A DNA stretch of 64,000 nt from Thermomicrobium roseum DSM 5159 (GTDB lineage Bacteria > Chloroflexota > Chloroflexia > Thermomicrobiales > Thermomicrobiaceae). Below, in pieces: positions 38,010 through 46,359 of the stretch (the stretch's first letter is position 1; each line of letters begins with the position of its first letter). The translations under genes were made by a program, and so were the position numbers. The DNA lies in assembly GCF_000021685.1 (NCBI RefSeq), contig NC_011959.1:1939007-2003006 (forward strand), in the 5' to 3' direction. The notes under the pieces are model-generated. The model worked only from the letters and a program-made list of their open reading frames with translations, was not told where the DNA came from and searched no databases.

Positions 38010-39209
38010 TCAATGACTGATCCGAATATGGACGTCCGAGCGTTCCCAAAGTTCCGGACGCAGGTCAGTACCTAGTCCCGCTTCTTCAGGGGCAGAAATG
38101 AGGCCGTTAGCAAATGGTGGTAGGTTGGTGACAATCTCTTGATACCAACCGAAGTAGAAGGCTCGCACGAATTCCTGAATGAAAGAATTCGGTATCGACA
38201 AGGAGAAGTGTACGGAAGCAGTGAAAACAATAGGCCCAGTGCAGTCATGAGGGGCAACAGGTAGCTGATAAGCTTCAGCCATGGCAGCAATAGCTCGAGC
38301 TTCCGTCAGCCCGCCGCACCATCCGAGGTCGAACAGTATGAAACCAGGGATGCGCTGCTCAAGGAGTTGTCGAAACGCTGAGCGGGGTCCGAGTGTCTCG
38401 CTCAACGCAAGCGGAATGGGTGTTACGCGCGCCAGCGTGGCAAGGGCATCAAGATCATCACTCCGAATGGGATCCTCGATCCAGAGAGGTTTCAGCGGTT
38501 CGAGTGCCCGAGCAATGCGCACGGCCATGGGAAGATTCCAGAGCCCGTGGAGTTCGACAAGAAGCTCCATCTCTTGACCAACAGTGGCGCGTATCCGTTG
38601 GAACGGTTCCAGGCAGCGCTCAAGATCAGAAAGGCTCAAAAACTGCCCGTTCGTCCTTTCGGCTTCAGGATCAAAAGGCCATATTTTCATGGCCCGAATC
38701 CCCATCGCAAGAAGATCGCGTGCCAGGGCATCCGGGCGTGTCAGGAAAGCTTCGAGATCTTCATAGGGGCCCTCAGAAGGGTTCTCAGGGAGTCCCCAGT
38801 TCTCGACTGCCTGGCGAGGCTGCGCTCGAATGTAACGATAGCCGGCACAGGTGTTGTAAACAGGAATCTCCGTTCGGACGCGACCGCCGAGTGCCTGGTA
38901 TAGCGGTTGTCCAGTAGCGCGACCAATCAGATCCCAGAGTGCTAAGTCGATAGCGGAGTTACCGCGCTGCTCGACACCAGTTCCGCAGAATCCAACATAT
39001 TGCCTGAGCGCACGTGCGTGTCGTTGAATGTCGCGTGGATCCTGACCAAGCAGATAGGGCGCGACCGACTCATGGAGATAGGATTCAACGGCTTGTGCAC
39101 CGAAAAACGTTTCTCCAATCCCAACGTATCCTTTATCCGTATGAAGACGGACCCAGAGAAGATTTGGAAATTCATTAAGGCGAAGCGTTTCCAGCGCTAC
39201 GATACGCAT
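38010..39209 (-). CDS. Mandelate racemase/muconate lactonizing enzyme family protein (enolase superfamily), copy 4
   Basis: A 399-residue enolase-superfamily enzyme that differs from the others in its active site. The KxK position is AMKIWPFD, the first metal acid is Glu in LLVELHGLWNLP instead of Asp, the second is in LWIEDPIRSDD and the third in LALSETLGPRS. FILFDLGWCGGLTEARA carries the late Asp and PVAPHDCTGPIVF the catalytic His. The start MRIVALETLRLNEF has GGAAGC upstream. It is probably a dehydratase or epimerase of an acid sugar. Its base composition, like that of copy 3, is less GC-rich than the window in general, suggesting acquisition. Confidence 0.88.
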   Translation of the reverse strand: MRIVALETLRLNEFPNLLWVRLHTDKGYVGIGETFFGAQAVESYLHESVAPYLLGQDPRDIQRHARALRQYVGFCGTGVEQRGNSAIDLALWDLIGRATGQPLYQALGGRVRTEIPVYNTCAGYRYIRAQPRQAVENWGLPENPSEGPYEDLEAFLTRPDALARDLLAMGIRAMKIWPFDPEAERTNGQFLSLSDLERCLEPFQRIRATVGQEMELLVELHGLWNLPMAVRIARALEPLKPLWIEDPIRSDDLDALATLARVTPIPLALSETLGPRSAFRQLLEQRIPGFILFDLGWCGGLTEARAIAAMAEAYQLPVAPHDCTGPIVFTASVHFSLSIPNSFIQEFVRAFYFGWYQEIVTNLPPFANGLISAPEEAGLGTDLRPELWERSDVHIRISH

Positions 39210-39308
39210 ATCGAGCTTCCTTTCGCTTTCCCAAGCATGATTGGTGTCCAGCATATTATAACATGGATCATTGCCTCTATGAGGCTATCCGATGAGCGAT
39301 CGTCACCA

Positions 39309-40706
39309 TCAGCGCTTGTCTATCAAAAGTGTTGCTAAATGAAGCAAGTCTCTCTCGCTCCACGCGTCGCGCCCACCGGCGAGAATAGCCAACTGGTAGC
39401 GCCGGATGCCATCGTCCCAGACCGCGGCTTGGGGCCAACCCCAGACCGGATGGGGTGTCCAGCAGAGTTCGATCGAATCCAATTCTTGTGTGCAGTGGGT
39501 AGCTGGTCCCAGGTAGGGGGTTCCGAGCCCACCGAGACTGATTTGCATGCGAGCCACGAGCGTTGGCCCAGCCAGGCTGACGCGCACGCTCTCCGGACCA
39601 TCGCGGACAGCGGAAAGGACCTGCAGCTGAACCGGCAACGTCACGCCAGCCAGCGTGGGAGCGAGGAACTCGATGGTTTCGGGAACGACCTCGAAGACGA
39701 GCTGTGTTTGCCACGTGGGACCGTCCGCCTGGAGCACGTAGCAACCCGGGGCATCCACCGGAAGGTCGAGGACGATTCGGCGCGGAGTCGCGGCATCCGG
39801 TTCGATGAACCAGACAGAGCGTTCCCCCACCGAGGGAATCAGTGAGAGATCTGTCGCACGGAACAAGCGCAACAGTACTGGTCCACGTTCGCTGGCAGCG
39901 ACGATGACCGGCACGCGGAGTTCTGCCTGCTCACTGGCGACGAGATCGCCGAGATTGACGACCGCGTCCGGCCCGATTTCCAAGTAAACTGGCCCTTCGC
40001 CAACTGCTGTTCCAAAAGCCCACGGACTGCGCGGGCAGTTCGGGCTTCCCTCGATCCCGCGCAGGGGACGCTGGCTGAGCGCGCTCGCGAGAAGATCTTC
40101 GGCACGCTCCGGTACATCCTGGCCACCGATCGCGCCGACGATGACCGAGATGACGGTACCGCGCTGACAATCGAGCTCGATCATCGTGACCATCGGTTTC
40201 GCCAGCAGGTCGTCGGCCTCGCGCAAGAGTGCTGCGGTCACGCGCACGCGATCGGTCTCTTCCGGCTGAAAACGGAGAAACTCGAGGATGCTCCAGCGCT
40301 CACGCTGGAGCGCTCGCTGCTCGACCCAATCCAGAAACGCTTCGGGGCGCTCGGCGAAGAGCCCGGTGGCGAGTCGATCCGGCTCGCGCGGGATGACCGC
40401 AAACCATCGTCTCATCGTGGTGGCCTCGCTGGTGAGAATCAGCTGGCGGAGCAGGGGAAGGTCGGTTCGGCTCACCGCCCAGAGGAATGTTTGGAGCGAT
40501 TCCATCGTGCTCGCTATGGAACATGAAGGAGGCAGATCGACTGGCACCGAGGGAGTCGGAAGGACCGGGATGGTCGGGCTCGGTTCGGCGCTCACGGTCG
40601 GGATCGGGGAAGAGGGGGCGATGGACGGCGCCGGTGTCGTAGGAGCCTGTCGGCAGGAGGTCGTCACGATGAGCATGACTAGGAGACAGCCAAGGAAACG
40701 CGCCAC
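39309..40706 (-). CDS. Putative lipoprotein of unknown function
   Basis: I do not recognise this protein. From the GTG at 40706 it has 465 residues: a signal peptide, RFLGCLLVMLIVTTSC, with a lipobox-type Cys, then a Pro/Thr/Ser-rich linker (about residues 20-55). A helical domain with SIASTMESLQTFLWAVSRTD and LLRQLILTSEATTMRRW follows, and then a beta-rich C-terminal half with RIVLDLPVDAPGCYVLQADG, which looks like an immunoglobulin-type fold. It is presumably anchored to the outer face of the membrane. A GTG 16 codons upstream is an alternative start. It is downstream of the L,D-transpeptidase gene on the same strand with a 63-base gap. Confidence 0.7.
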   Translation of the reverse strand: MARFLGCLLVMLIVTTSCRQAPTTPAPSIAPSSPIPTVSAEPSPTIPVLPTPSVPVDLPPSCSIASTMESLQTFLWAVSRTDLPLLRQLILTSEATTMRRWFAVIPREPDRLATGLFAERPEAFLDWVEQRALQRERWSILEFLRFQPEETDRVRVTAALLREADDLLAKPMVTMIELDCQRGTVISVIVGAIGGQDVPERAEDLLASALSQRPLRGIEGSPNCPRSPWAFGTAVGEGPVYLEIGPDAVVNLGDLVASEQAELRVPVIVAASERGPVLLRLFRATDLSLIPSVGERSVWFIEPDAATPRRIVLDLPVDAPGCYVLQADGPTWQTQLVFEVVPETIEFLAPTLAGVTLPVQLQVLSAVRDGPESVRVSLAGPTLVARMQISLGGLGTPYLGPATHCTQELDSIELCWTPHPVWGWPQAAVWDDGIRRYQLAILAGGRDAWSERDLLHLATLLIDKR

Positions 40707-40769
40707 GCGGTACTGCTCCCCCGTCCTGCTGCATTCCGTCGGTGGGTATACCACGACGCGAGCATCTGG

Positions 40770-41885
40770 TCAGGGATGTATCCACACGACCGTTCCCAGC
40801 GGAGTCCAATCGTAGAGCCAGGCTGCGGCGTCCAGGGGCAGATTGACGCAGCCATGGCTCATCGGGTGGCCGAAGTTGTTGTGCCAGTACGCGCCATGCA
40901 GCGCATAGCCGCGGTAGAAATACATCGTGTGCGGGACATTGGGCAGATCATAGTAGTCGATCCCGGGCGTGCCGCCACGCATCCACTCGTACCGCACCTT
41001 GACGTACACCCGGAACGTGCCCACGGGTGTCGGGTACTGAGGCAAGCCGGTGGAGACCAGTGTCGAAAAGACCAAGCGATCTCCTTCCCAGGCACGCAAG
41101 GCCTGCTGGCCCAGGTCGACTTCGATCCACTTGGTTTCCTGCACCGGGGCGCCGGCTGGTGGTGTGCGGACGAGAGCAGGCGCTCCCGGAAAGCGTTCGG
41201 GGTCGAAGACCGGCACACCAGGCGGTTGGGGAAGCGGATCGCGAGCAGTGCCGATCCGGTCGGCTGCCCAAGCCCCGAGCGGGGTGACCTGGATTTCGTC
41301 GTGAGTGCCGCGTGCTTCCGGATGCCATTCCAGTCGCGCCCGCTCGAAATACTGGACAGTCAAACCGTCTTCGCTCAGTTCCTCGCTGATCGGGTAGCCG
41401 AAGATACGGAGTCCGCCGTGCCGTTCCCAAAAAGCTCGGAAACCGGAACAGAGATTGTGCTGTGTCTCGGGGAAGTACCGGCAGACGGTCAGCTCGATCG
41501 GCGGCGTCGGGCGGAAGGCCCGGTCGGAGCGTCCCCGTGTCGTCTCGGCTCCCAAACGGCGGAGCTGCACGCGCCATTCGGCTGGTGCCTCTGGGTGCCA
41601 TTCGAACACCGCTCGCTCGAAATACTGAACCGTGAGCCCACCCTCATCGAGTTCCTCGCTCAGCGGGTAGCCGAAGAGCAAGGTATCGCCGTGAGCGAGC
41701 CAGAAATCCAGAAAACCGAAGGCCAAAGAGTGACCGGTCTGTGGGAAGTAGATACGGTCTGGTCCACCGCGGACCGCACGAGCCGGCTCAGGCCATCCCA
41801 GCAGGAGCAGGACAGCCAGCACCAGACTGACCTGCCAGAAGCGAGTCCGGAGCCGGGTTGGGAGGGGAGAGGTCGATGACTGCAT
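40770..41885 (-). CDS. L,D-transpeptidase (YkuD domain) with two N-terminal repeats
   Basis: A 371-residue exported protein. A signal peptide (LRTRFWQVSLVLAVLLLLGW) ends near PARA. Two homologous repeats of about 75 residues follow, each ending FGYPxSEEL, then GLTVQYFERAxxEWHPEA. The YkuD domain has WIEVDLGQQALRAWEGDRLV at its start and the catalytic signature GHPMSHGCVNLPLDAAAWLY with the nucleophile Cys. It should form 3-3 peptide cross-links or attach proteins to peptidoglycan. An ATG three codons earlier is possible, but the ribosome site AAGGGG is better spaced for the chosen one. Confidence 0.9.
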   Translation of the reverse strand: MQSSTSPLPTRLRTRFWQVSLVLAVLLLLGWPEPARAVRGGPDRIYFPQTGHSLAFGFLDFWLAHGDTLLFGYPLSEELDEGGLTVQYFERAVFEWHPEAPAEWRVQLRRLGAETTRGRSDRAFRPTPPIELTVCRYFPETQHNLCSGFRAFWERHGGLRIFGYPISEELSEDGLTVQYFERARLEWHPEARGTHDEIQVTPLGAWAADRIGTARDPLPQPPGVPVFDPERFPGAPALVRTPPAGAPVQETKWIEVDLGQQALRAWEGDRLVFSTLVSTGLPQYPTPVGTFRVYVKVRYEWMRGGTPGIDYYDLPNVPHTMYFYRGYALHGAYWHNNFGHPMSHGCVNLPLDAAAWLYDWTPLGTVVWIHP

Positions 41886-42240
41886 GGCGAGCATTCCCCT
41901 TGGAACACCGGTGCTGCGTTCAGGATACGCCGAGTCAGTCGCGGTGCCAAACCACGTGGACTGCTCACGATGCTGGCACGCCAGGTCGGTGCGCACCTCG
42001 ACAGGCGATCGTCAGACGCATCCCGCCCTGGACGCGTGGCGGGCCTGTGGCCTGGAGACGACGCTCCGGCTCGTCAGGGAAGTCCGTTCCCCAAGCAAGG
42101 CCAGGACTGCAGGGTCCAGTCCGTATCGCTGCGTGCCGCGGCTTTCACAGTCGGCTCAGCTTGGTGGAAGCGCTACTGTGGCTCGGTACGGATCGAGCGC
42201 ACGCTCGGCAAGACTGATCGGTCAGATGCTCTCTGCCGCA
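41886..42240. other. Intergenic stretch with no gene seen
   Basis: This 355-base stretch between the L,D-transpeptidase gene and the LysM lipoprotein gene has no frame with a ribosome site or protein-like composition on either strand. It presumably contains the promoter of the L,D-transpeptidase gene, but no clear -35/-10 pair was found. No tRNA-like or hairpin-rich RNA pattern was recognised. Confidence 0.5.
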
Positions 42241-42612
42241 TCACTGCTGGCGTGGGATCACCAGCACTTGTCCAGCTTGCAGCTGGTTCGGATCCTCGAT
42301 CCGGTTGGCCTCGATCAAGGCTTGCAGCGAGACGCCGAAGCGGACTGCAATGGTGTAGAGCGTATCACCTGGTTGGACGACGTACGTTGTCCCTTCCCCG
42401 GTCGGTTGCGCTGCGGGCGCCGTTGGAGTCGGGGTCATGCTGGACAGGTTGGCTGGAGCTGGCGTCGGCGTCACGACCGGTAGGACCGGGAGAGAGGTCG
42501 GGGTGGGGACGAGCGTCGGTGTCACGGTCGGTGTGGCACGGCCGAACGGCAGGCATCCCGCGGCGAGCAGCACGACCAGCAGCGACACAACGCCGAGACG
42601 CCACATCGTCAT
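42241..42612 (-). CDS. LysM domain lipoprotein
   Basis: A 123-residue lipoprotein. The signal peptide MWRLGVVSLLVVLLAAGC ends in the lipobox LAAGC. A Pro/Thr-rich linker (VTPTLVPTPTSLPVLPVV) follows, then one C-terminal LysM domain: YVVQPGDTLYTIAVRFGVSL and QLQAGQVLVIP. LysM binds N-acetylglucosamine in peptidoglycan, so the protein probably bridges membrane and wall. The start overlaps the DUF3006 stop by 4 bases, making it the last gene of a coupled metallo-beta-lactamase/DUF3006/LysM series. Confidence 0.88.
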   Translation of the reverse strand: MTMWRLGVVSLLVVLLAAGCLPFGRATPTVTPTLVPTPTSLPVLPVVTPTPAPANLSSMTPTPTAPAAQPTGEGTTYVVQPGDTLYTIAVRFGVSLQALIEANRIEDPNQLQAGQVLVIPRQQ

Positions 42613-42851
42613 GGCTCCTCCTCACCGAACAATTGTCGCTGCAGTCGCTCGATTTCGCTCCGGCGCTCCTCCTCGGCTGCGGTATCCTGCTCCAGGGTGA
42701 CGCGCAACACCGTCCCCCGCCGTGCCCAAGGGAGCGCGGTGCGTGGCACGACGAGTTGCTGCCCATCGTCGAAGACCAGCACAGCGAGTTCCTGCCCTTC
42801 TTCGGTCATCTCGAAGCGGTCGACTGTCGCCCAGAGTCGCAGGGCGGTCAT
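42609..42851 (-). CDS. DUF3006 domain small protein
   Basis: An 80-residue protein starting LRLWATVDRFEMTEEGQELA and containing VLVFDDGQQLVVPRTALPW and GTVLRVTLEQDTAAEEE, the small beta-fold pattern of DUF3006. In many bacteria DUF3006 genes neighbour ComEC-like metallo-beta-lactamase genes, exactly as here, where both ends overlap the neighbours by 4 bases. The ending is a charged helix. No enzymatic residues are apparent and the function is unknown. Confidence 0.8.
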   Translation of the reverse strand: MTALRLWATVDRFEMTEEGQELAVLVFDDGQQLVVPRTALPWARRGTVLRVTLEQDTAAEEERRSEIERLQRQLFGEEEP

Positions 42852-43738
42852 GATCGTGTCCTCTCTGTCCGGATCTCGTACTGCTTCCCATCCGTGACGA
42901 CCAGGACGCTGCCGTCGCGATCGGTCCGGTAAATCTGGGCACCAGCTCGTCGCAGCCGGTCGAGTGTTACCCGATGGGGATGTCCGTACGGATTTCCTGC
43001 TCCCACCGAGATGAGAGCGACAGCTGGCCGCACCGCGGCGAGGAACGGTTCGCTCGACGACGTTCGGCTGCCATGATGGCCGACGACCAGAATATCCGCA
43101 TGGAGCCCTTCACCGTCGCGCGTGACGAGCTCGGCTTCTCCTCGCTCCTCGAGGTCACCAGGCAGCAGGATGCGCATGGCGCCGTACTCGACGAGCAGCA
43201 CCACACAGTTATCGTTGTCGCTCACGGTACCGTCTGGCGCTCGCAGGAACGGGCGCTCGGGCCAGAGGACGCGAGCAGTGACCTGCTCGCCGAGCGGCAG
43301 GACCAGGCCGCGTTCCGCCCGAATGGGGCGTATCCCCTTTTCGGCGACGAGGCGCAATGTCTCGGCATACGCACGATTGGTCGAGGGCAGGACCGGATCG
43401 ACGTAGGCAGCGACGGGAAAGTTCGCCAGGAGCGCCGGCATGCCACCGACATGGTCCTGATCCGGATGGCTCAGGACCGCGTAGTCGAGACGCTCGATAC
43501 CACGAGCGCGCAGGAACGGGATGATCACCCGTTCAGCGTCCTGGCGACTGTTCCCCGCATCGTACACCAGGGCGTGTCCGTCAGGCGTCACGATGGCGAC
43601 CGCTAGCCCCTGGCCGACATCGAGAACGGCCAGCGTCATCTCGCTGGTCGGGCCAGCAGGGGAACGACCGACTGGCAGGCAGCCGGTCAGGATCCCAAGA
43701 AGCAGAAGGAGCAGCATGATCCGGCGCATGAGACTCAT
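42848..43738 (-). CDS. ComEC/Rec2-like metallo-beta-lactamase fold lipoprotein
   Basis: A 296-residue exported hydrolase. A lipoprotein signal (LLLLLLGILTGC) precedes the metallo-beta-lactamase domain like that at the C-terminus of ComEC: LAVLDVGQGLAVAIVTPDG, LVYDAGNSRQDAERV, YAVLSHPDQDHVGGMPALL (zinc motif HPDQDH), ILLPGDLEERGEAELV (Asp) and DILVVGHHGSRTSSSEPFL (His). There is no ComEC channel part, so this is the stand-alone type, possibly a nuclease or phosphodiesterase outside the cell. Its first ATG overlaps the stop of the phosphatidyltransferase gene by 4 bases. Confidence 0.9.
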   Translation of the reverse strand: MSLMRRIMLLLLLLGILTGCLPVGRSPAGPTSEMTLAVLDVGQGLAVAIVTPDGHALVYDAGNSRQDAERVIIPFLRARGIERLDYAVLSHPDQDHVGGMPALLANFPVAAYVDPVLPSTNRAYAETLRLVAEKGIRPIRAERGLVLPLGEQVTARVLWPERPFLRAPDGTVSDNDNCVVLLVEYGAMRILLPGDLEERGEAELVTRDGEGLHADILVVGHHGSRTSSSEPFLAAVRPAVALISVGAGNPYGHPHRVTLDRLRRAGAQIYRTDRDGSVLVVTDGKQYEIRTERTRS

Positions 43739-44316
43739 GCTCCAGAGGCGCGTCGGACCAGCCAGAGCCGCTGGAGCACCGTCAGGTTGGTCGCCACGGC
43801 CAGGAGCCAGAGCGCCCAGATCGGTCGCTCGGCTAAGAGTCCGAGCGCCAGCACGATGATGCGTTCCGGTCGGGCGAAAAAGCCCTGCGTCAACTGGAGA
43901 CCAGCACCTTCAGCACGCGCGCGGACATAGCTCACGAGAATGGAGCCGACGATGACGGCGTAGCAGAGGAGAACCGGCACCGTTCCCGCCGAGGAACGGG
44001 TGAACCAGACGAGGAGTCCGCCGATGACCAGTGCCTCGGCGTAGCGGTCCAGAACCGAATCGAGGATGCCGCCGAAGCGCGTGACGCGCCCGGTGGCACG
44101 GGCGACTGCCCCATCCAGCATGTCGAAGATCCCGGCGAGGAGTAGGAGCCCACCGGCCCAGCGAAAAGCTCCCTCCGCGGCGACCCATCCGACGAGCCCG
44201 TTGAGGAACAATCCGATCATCGTCAACTGGTTGGGTGTGAGGCCAGTTCGCCCGACGAGTTCGCCGACTCGCTGCAAGCGGAGACGGACCCGGTCGGCTA
44301 CCAGTGAACTGAGCAC
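43735..44316 (-). CDS. CDP-alcohol phosphatidyltransferase family protein
   Basis: A 193-residue integral membrane enzyme with the CDP-alcohol phosphotransferase signature DMLDGAVARATGR followed by FGGILDSVLDR, i.e. DGxxAR with two later Asp residues spaced as in the family. About six helices. It joins a CDP-activated lipid to an alcohol such as inositol phosphate or glycerol phosphate. The GTG start has GGAGG upstream. It follows the PimA-like glycosyltransferase by 6 bases and overlaps the next gene by 4. A phosphatidyltransferase next to a PimA-like mannosyltransferase recalls the phosphatidylinositol mannoside genes of Actinobacteria, so phosphatidylinositol phosphate synthase is a reasonable guess. 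Confidence 0.87.
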   Translation of the reverse strand: MLSSLVADRVRLRLQRVGELVGRTGLTPNQLTMIGLFLNGLVGWVAAEGAFRWAGGLLLLAGIFDMLDGAVARATGRVTRFGGILDSVLDRYAEALVIGGLLVWFTRSSAGTVPVLLCYAVIVGSILVSYVRARAEGAGLQLTQGFFARPERIIVLALGLLAERPIWALWLLAVATNLTVLQRLWLVRRASGA

Positions 44317-44322
44317 TGCAGC

Positions 44323-45510
44323 TTACCTCCCTGACCATGCCTTCAAGGCGAGACGGAGCGAGGTCCACCAATCGATCGGTGGTTCGGTTGTCGTCTCGCG
44401 AACACCGCGCAAGAGTCGCTCGTAGTACGCGAGTGTCCGCTGGGCGATCGCTGCCCAGGAGAACTGCTCGGCTCGCTGCCGTCCGGCCTTTCCCAATCGC
44501 TCGCGCAGTGCCGGGTCTGCGAGAAGGTGCACGAGCGCGAGGGCGAGCACCTCGGGATTCTTCCGTTCGACGAGCAACCCCTCGATACCGTGACGCAGGA
44601 CGAAGCGAAAGCCGCGGATATCGGTGGCCACGACCGGCTTGCCGCTGGCCATCGCTTCGAGCAGGACGATCCCAAAGCTTTCGCCGCCCGTGGCTGGGGC
44701 ACAGAACACGTCGCACGCTGTGTAGTATGCGGGTAACACCTCATCCGCCACAGGGCCGGTGAAGCGAACATGATCGACGAGTTCGTGGCGTTCCAGCTGC
44801 CGAGCATAGCGTGCGGGATCACCGGGACCGACGACCAGCAAGAGCACGTCGGGAAATTCGCGACGGACGAGTGCCAGGGCTTCGATGAGATAGCGCAACC
44901 CTTTCCGGGACTCGTTGAAGCGACCGACGAAGAGCAGGGTCGGTCGGCCGAACTGGGCGATTGGGGGAACGTCGGGCCGGAAGCGCTGAACATCGATCCC
45001 GTTGGGGATGAGTTCGTAATAACCGGGGAAATAGCGCGCGATCGATTCCAACGCTGCTGGTGAAACGGCGATGCGTCCGTGCAGTTTGGCGAAGAGGAGG
45101 CTCAAAAGGGGACGAGCCGAAAGGTAGCCCCAGTTGTGGGCTCGGGCAGCGTGAAACGTGCCGACATTGACCGACCGGGAGTGGAGCAGCGCCAGCTGCG
45201 GTAACATCGGGGCCAGCGGCTCGTGGAGATGGACGATGTCGAACCGTTCGCGGCGCAGGAGATCCTTCACCTTACCGGAAACGAACGGCGAGAGCGTGAT
45301 CCGTGCTGTCGATCCGTTGGCGGGGATCGGTACGGCGACGCCGAGCTTGACGATGTGACCGTCATCGCTTTCTGCTTCGCCGGGCGAGCGCGGAGCCAGG
45401 ATGCGGGTCTGGTGGCCAAGCTTGCGATATTCTGCATCGAGATGGAGAATGTGCTCGTTGACGCCACCAGGACAGCTGAAATCGAACGGGGAGACGAAGA
45501 GGATCCGCAT
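44323..45510 (-). CDS. GT4 glycosyltransferase, PimA-like
   Basis: A 395-residue GT-B glycosyltransferase. The acceptor domain starts MRILFVSPFDFSCPGGVNEH, with the Gly-Gly loop and the HLHEPLAPMLPQLALLHS segment typical of phosphatidylinositol mannosyltransferase PimA. The donor domain has LLFVGRFNESRKGLRYLIEA and ATGGESFGIVLLEAMASGKP, the E-x7-E motif of GT4. It probably transfers a sugar from a nucleotide donor to a membrane lipid on the cytoplasmic side. The ATG has GGAG at 6 bases. It is first of a four-overlap operon running down to the LysM lipoprotein. Confidence 0.88.
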   Translation of the reverse strand: MRILFVSPFDFSCPGGVNEHILHLDAEYRKLGHQTRILAPRSPGEAESDDGHIVKLGVAVPIPANGSTARITLSPFVSGKVKDLLRRERFDIVHLHEPLAPMLPQLALLHSRSVNVGTFHAARAHNWGYLSARPLLSLLFAKLHGRIAVSPAALESIARYFPGYYELIPNGIDVQRFRPDVPPIAQFGRPTLLFVGRFNESRKGLRYLIEALALVRREFPDVLLLVVGPGDPARYARQLERHELVDHVRFTGPVADEVLPAYYTACDVFCAPATGGESFGIVLLEAMASGKPVVATDIRGFRFVLRHGIEGLLVERKNPEVLALALVHLLADPALRERLGKAGRQRAEQFSWAAIAQRTLAYYERLLRGVRETTTEPPIDWWTSLRLALKAWSGR

Positions 45511-45543
45511 TGCACGCTCCGTCACCATTCGAGAGAGGAGACC

Positions 45544-45708
45544 ATGACCAGTTGGTCCATTGTCCTCTTCGCGAGTGGACTGTGGTGGATGCTGGCGACG
45601 ATCTGGCGACTGCTGCGACCGGACCCACGCCTACCGCTCTGGCTGGCGCTGATGCGCGATGTCGTCCCGGCTCCCTTGGTCGGTCTCCTCATCGCGCGCC
45701 TTCTCTGA
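45544..45708 (+). CDS. Small membrane protein (54 residues)
   Basis: A 54-residue frame that starts MTSWSIVLFASGLWWMLATI and is nearly all hydrophobic apart from a central WRLLRPDPR turn. The C-terminal half (VVPAPLVGLLIARLL) would be a second helix. The ATG follows GAGAGGAGACC, a strong ribosome site, only 33 bases from the divergent glycosyltransferase start. It converges with the PRC-barrel gene 6 bases beyond its stop. The function is not recognisable; the ribosome site and composition make a real gene likely. Confidence 0.5.
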   Translation: MTSWSIVLFASGLWWMLATIWRLLRPDPRLPLWLALMRDVVPAPLVGLLIARLL

Positions 45709-45714
45709 TCCGTT

Positions 45715-46245
45715 TCACTGGTCGGACGCTGCTTCCGCTGCGTTCGCGGTACGAGCTTCCTGGGTTTCCTCCGATGGTGGCGCAGCCAGGACCACCGCAT
45801 CCCGCCCGATGGTCCGAACCTGATCGATCGACACGGTCCGGCGACGGCCGAGCAAGCCGCTGATGCCGGGCGGTGCGATGAGGAGGTGCGTCACGGCACC
45901 GGTTTGGGGATCGATCTCGGCATCGTCCACCGTACCAGCTGCCTCACCACGCTCCGTGACCACCCGTGAACCGACGAGGTCATCGATCCGGCGCAGGTGC
46001 TCCGTTGTGGCAGTGGCCGGGCGCAGTACCTGGCTGCTCGGAACCATCACGGCATCGCGCCCGATGCCGTGGAGGTCAGAAAACGGTACGTCACTGACGT
46101 CACCCCGGAAGGGACCACCGCGCCGGACACGAACGATCGCGATGCGGCGTTCCTGAGGATCGATCAAGATATCCTGTACCTGGCCGAATCGCTCGCCAGA
46201 CTCGACCGCGATGACGGGCATGCCTCGCAAGCTCCGTAGTTCCAC
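45715..46245 (-). CDS. Tandem PRC-barrel domain protein
   Basis: A 176-residue protein with two PRC-barrel modules. The first is ELRSLRGMPVIAVESGERFG to about residue 75, ending GIGRDAVMVPSSQVL; the second runs from VGSRVVTERGEAAGTVDDAE to TIGRDAVVLAAPP. PRC-barrels are small beta-folds that mediate protein or RNA contacts, e.g. in RimM and photosynthetic reaction centre H. The start is taken as the GTG before ELRSLRG, with GAGGGGCGG upstream; the longer open frame lacks protein character. Divergent from the PBP gene over 114 bases. Confidence 0.78.
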   Translation of the reverse strand: MELRSLRGMPVIAVESGERFGQVQDILIDPQERRIAIVRVRRGGPFRGDVSDVPFSDLHGIGRDAVMVPSSQVLRPATATTEHLRRIDDLVGSRVVTERGEAAGTVDDAEIDPQTGAVTHLLIAPPGISGLLGRRRTVSIDQVRTIGRDAVVLAAPPSEETQEARTANAAEAASDQ

Positions 46246-46359
46246 CGTCGCACCGCCCCTCTTGCCGGTCGGCGTTCCCTCGGCTCCATCATACCCGGCT
46301 GGACTCGTTCCTGTCGTGTATCCTCTTGCCGCGGACGCCGAGGACGGAGCGAGGCCAGC

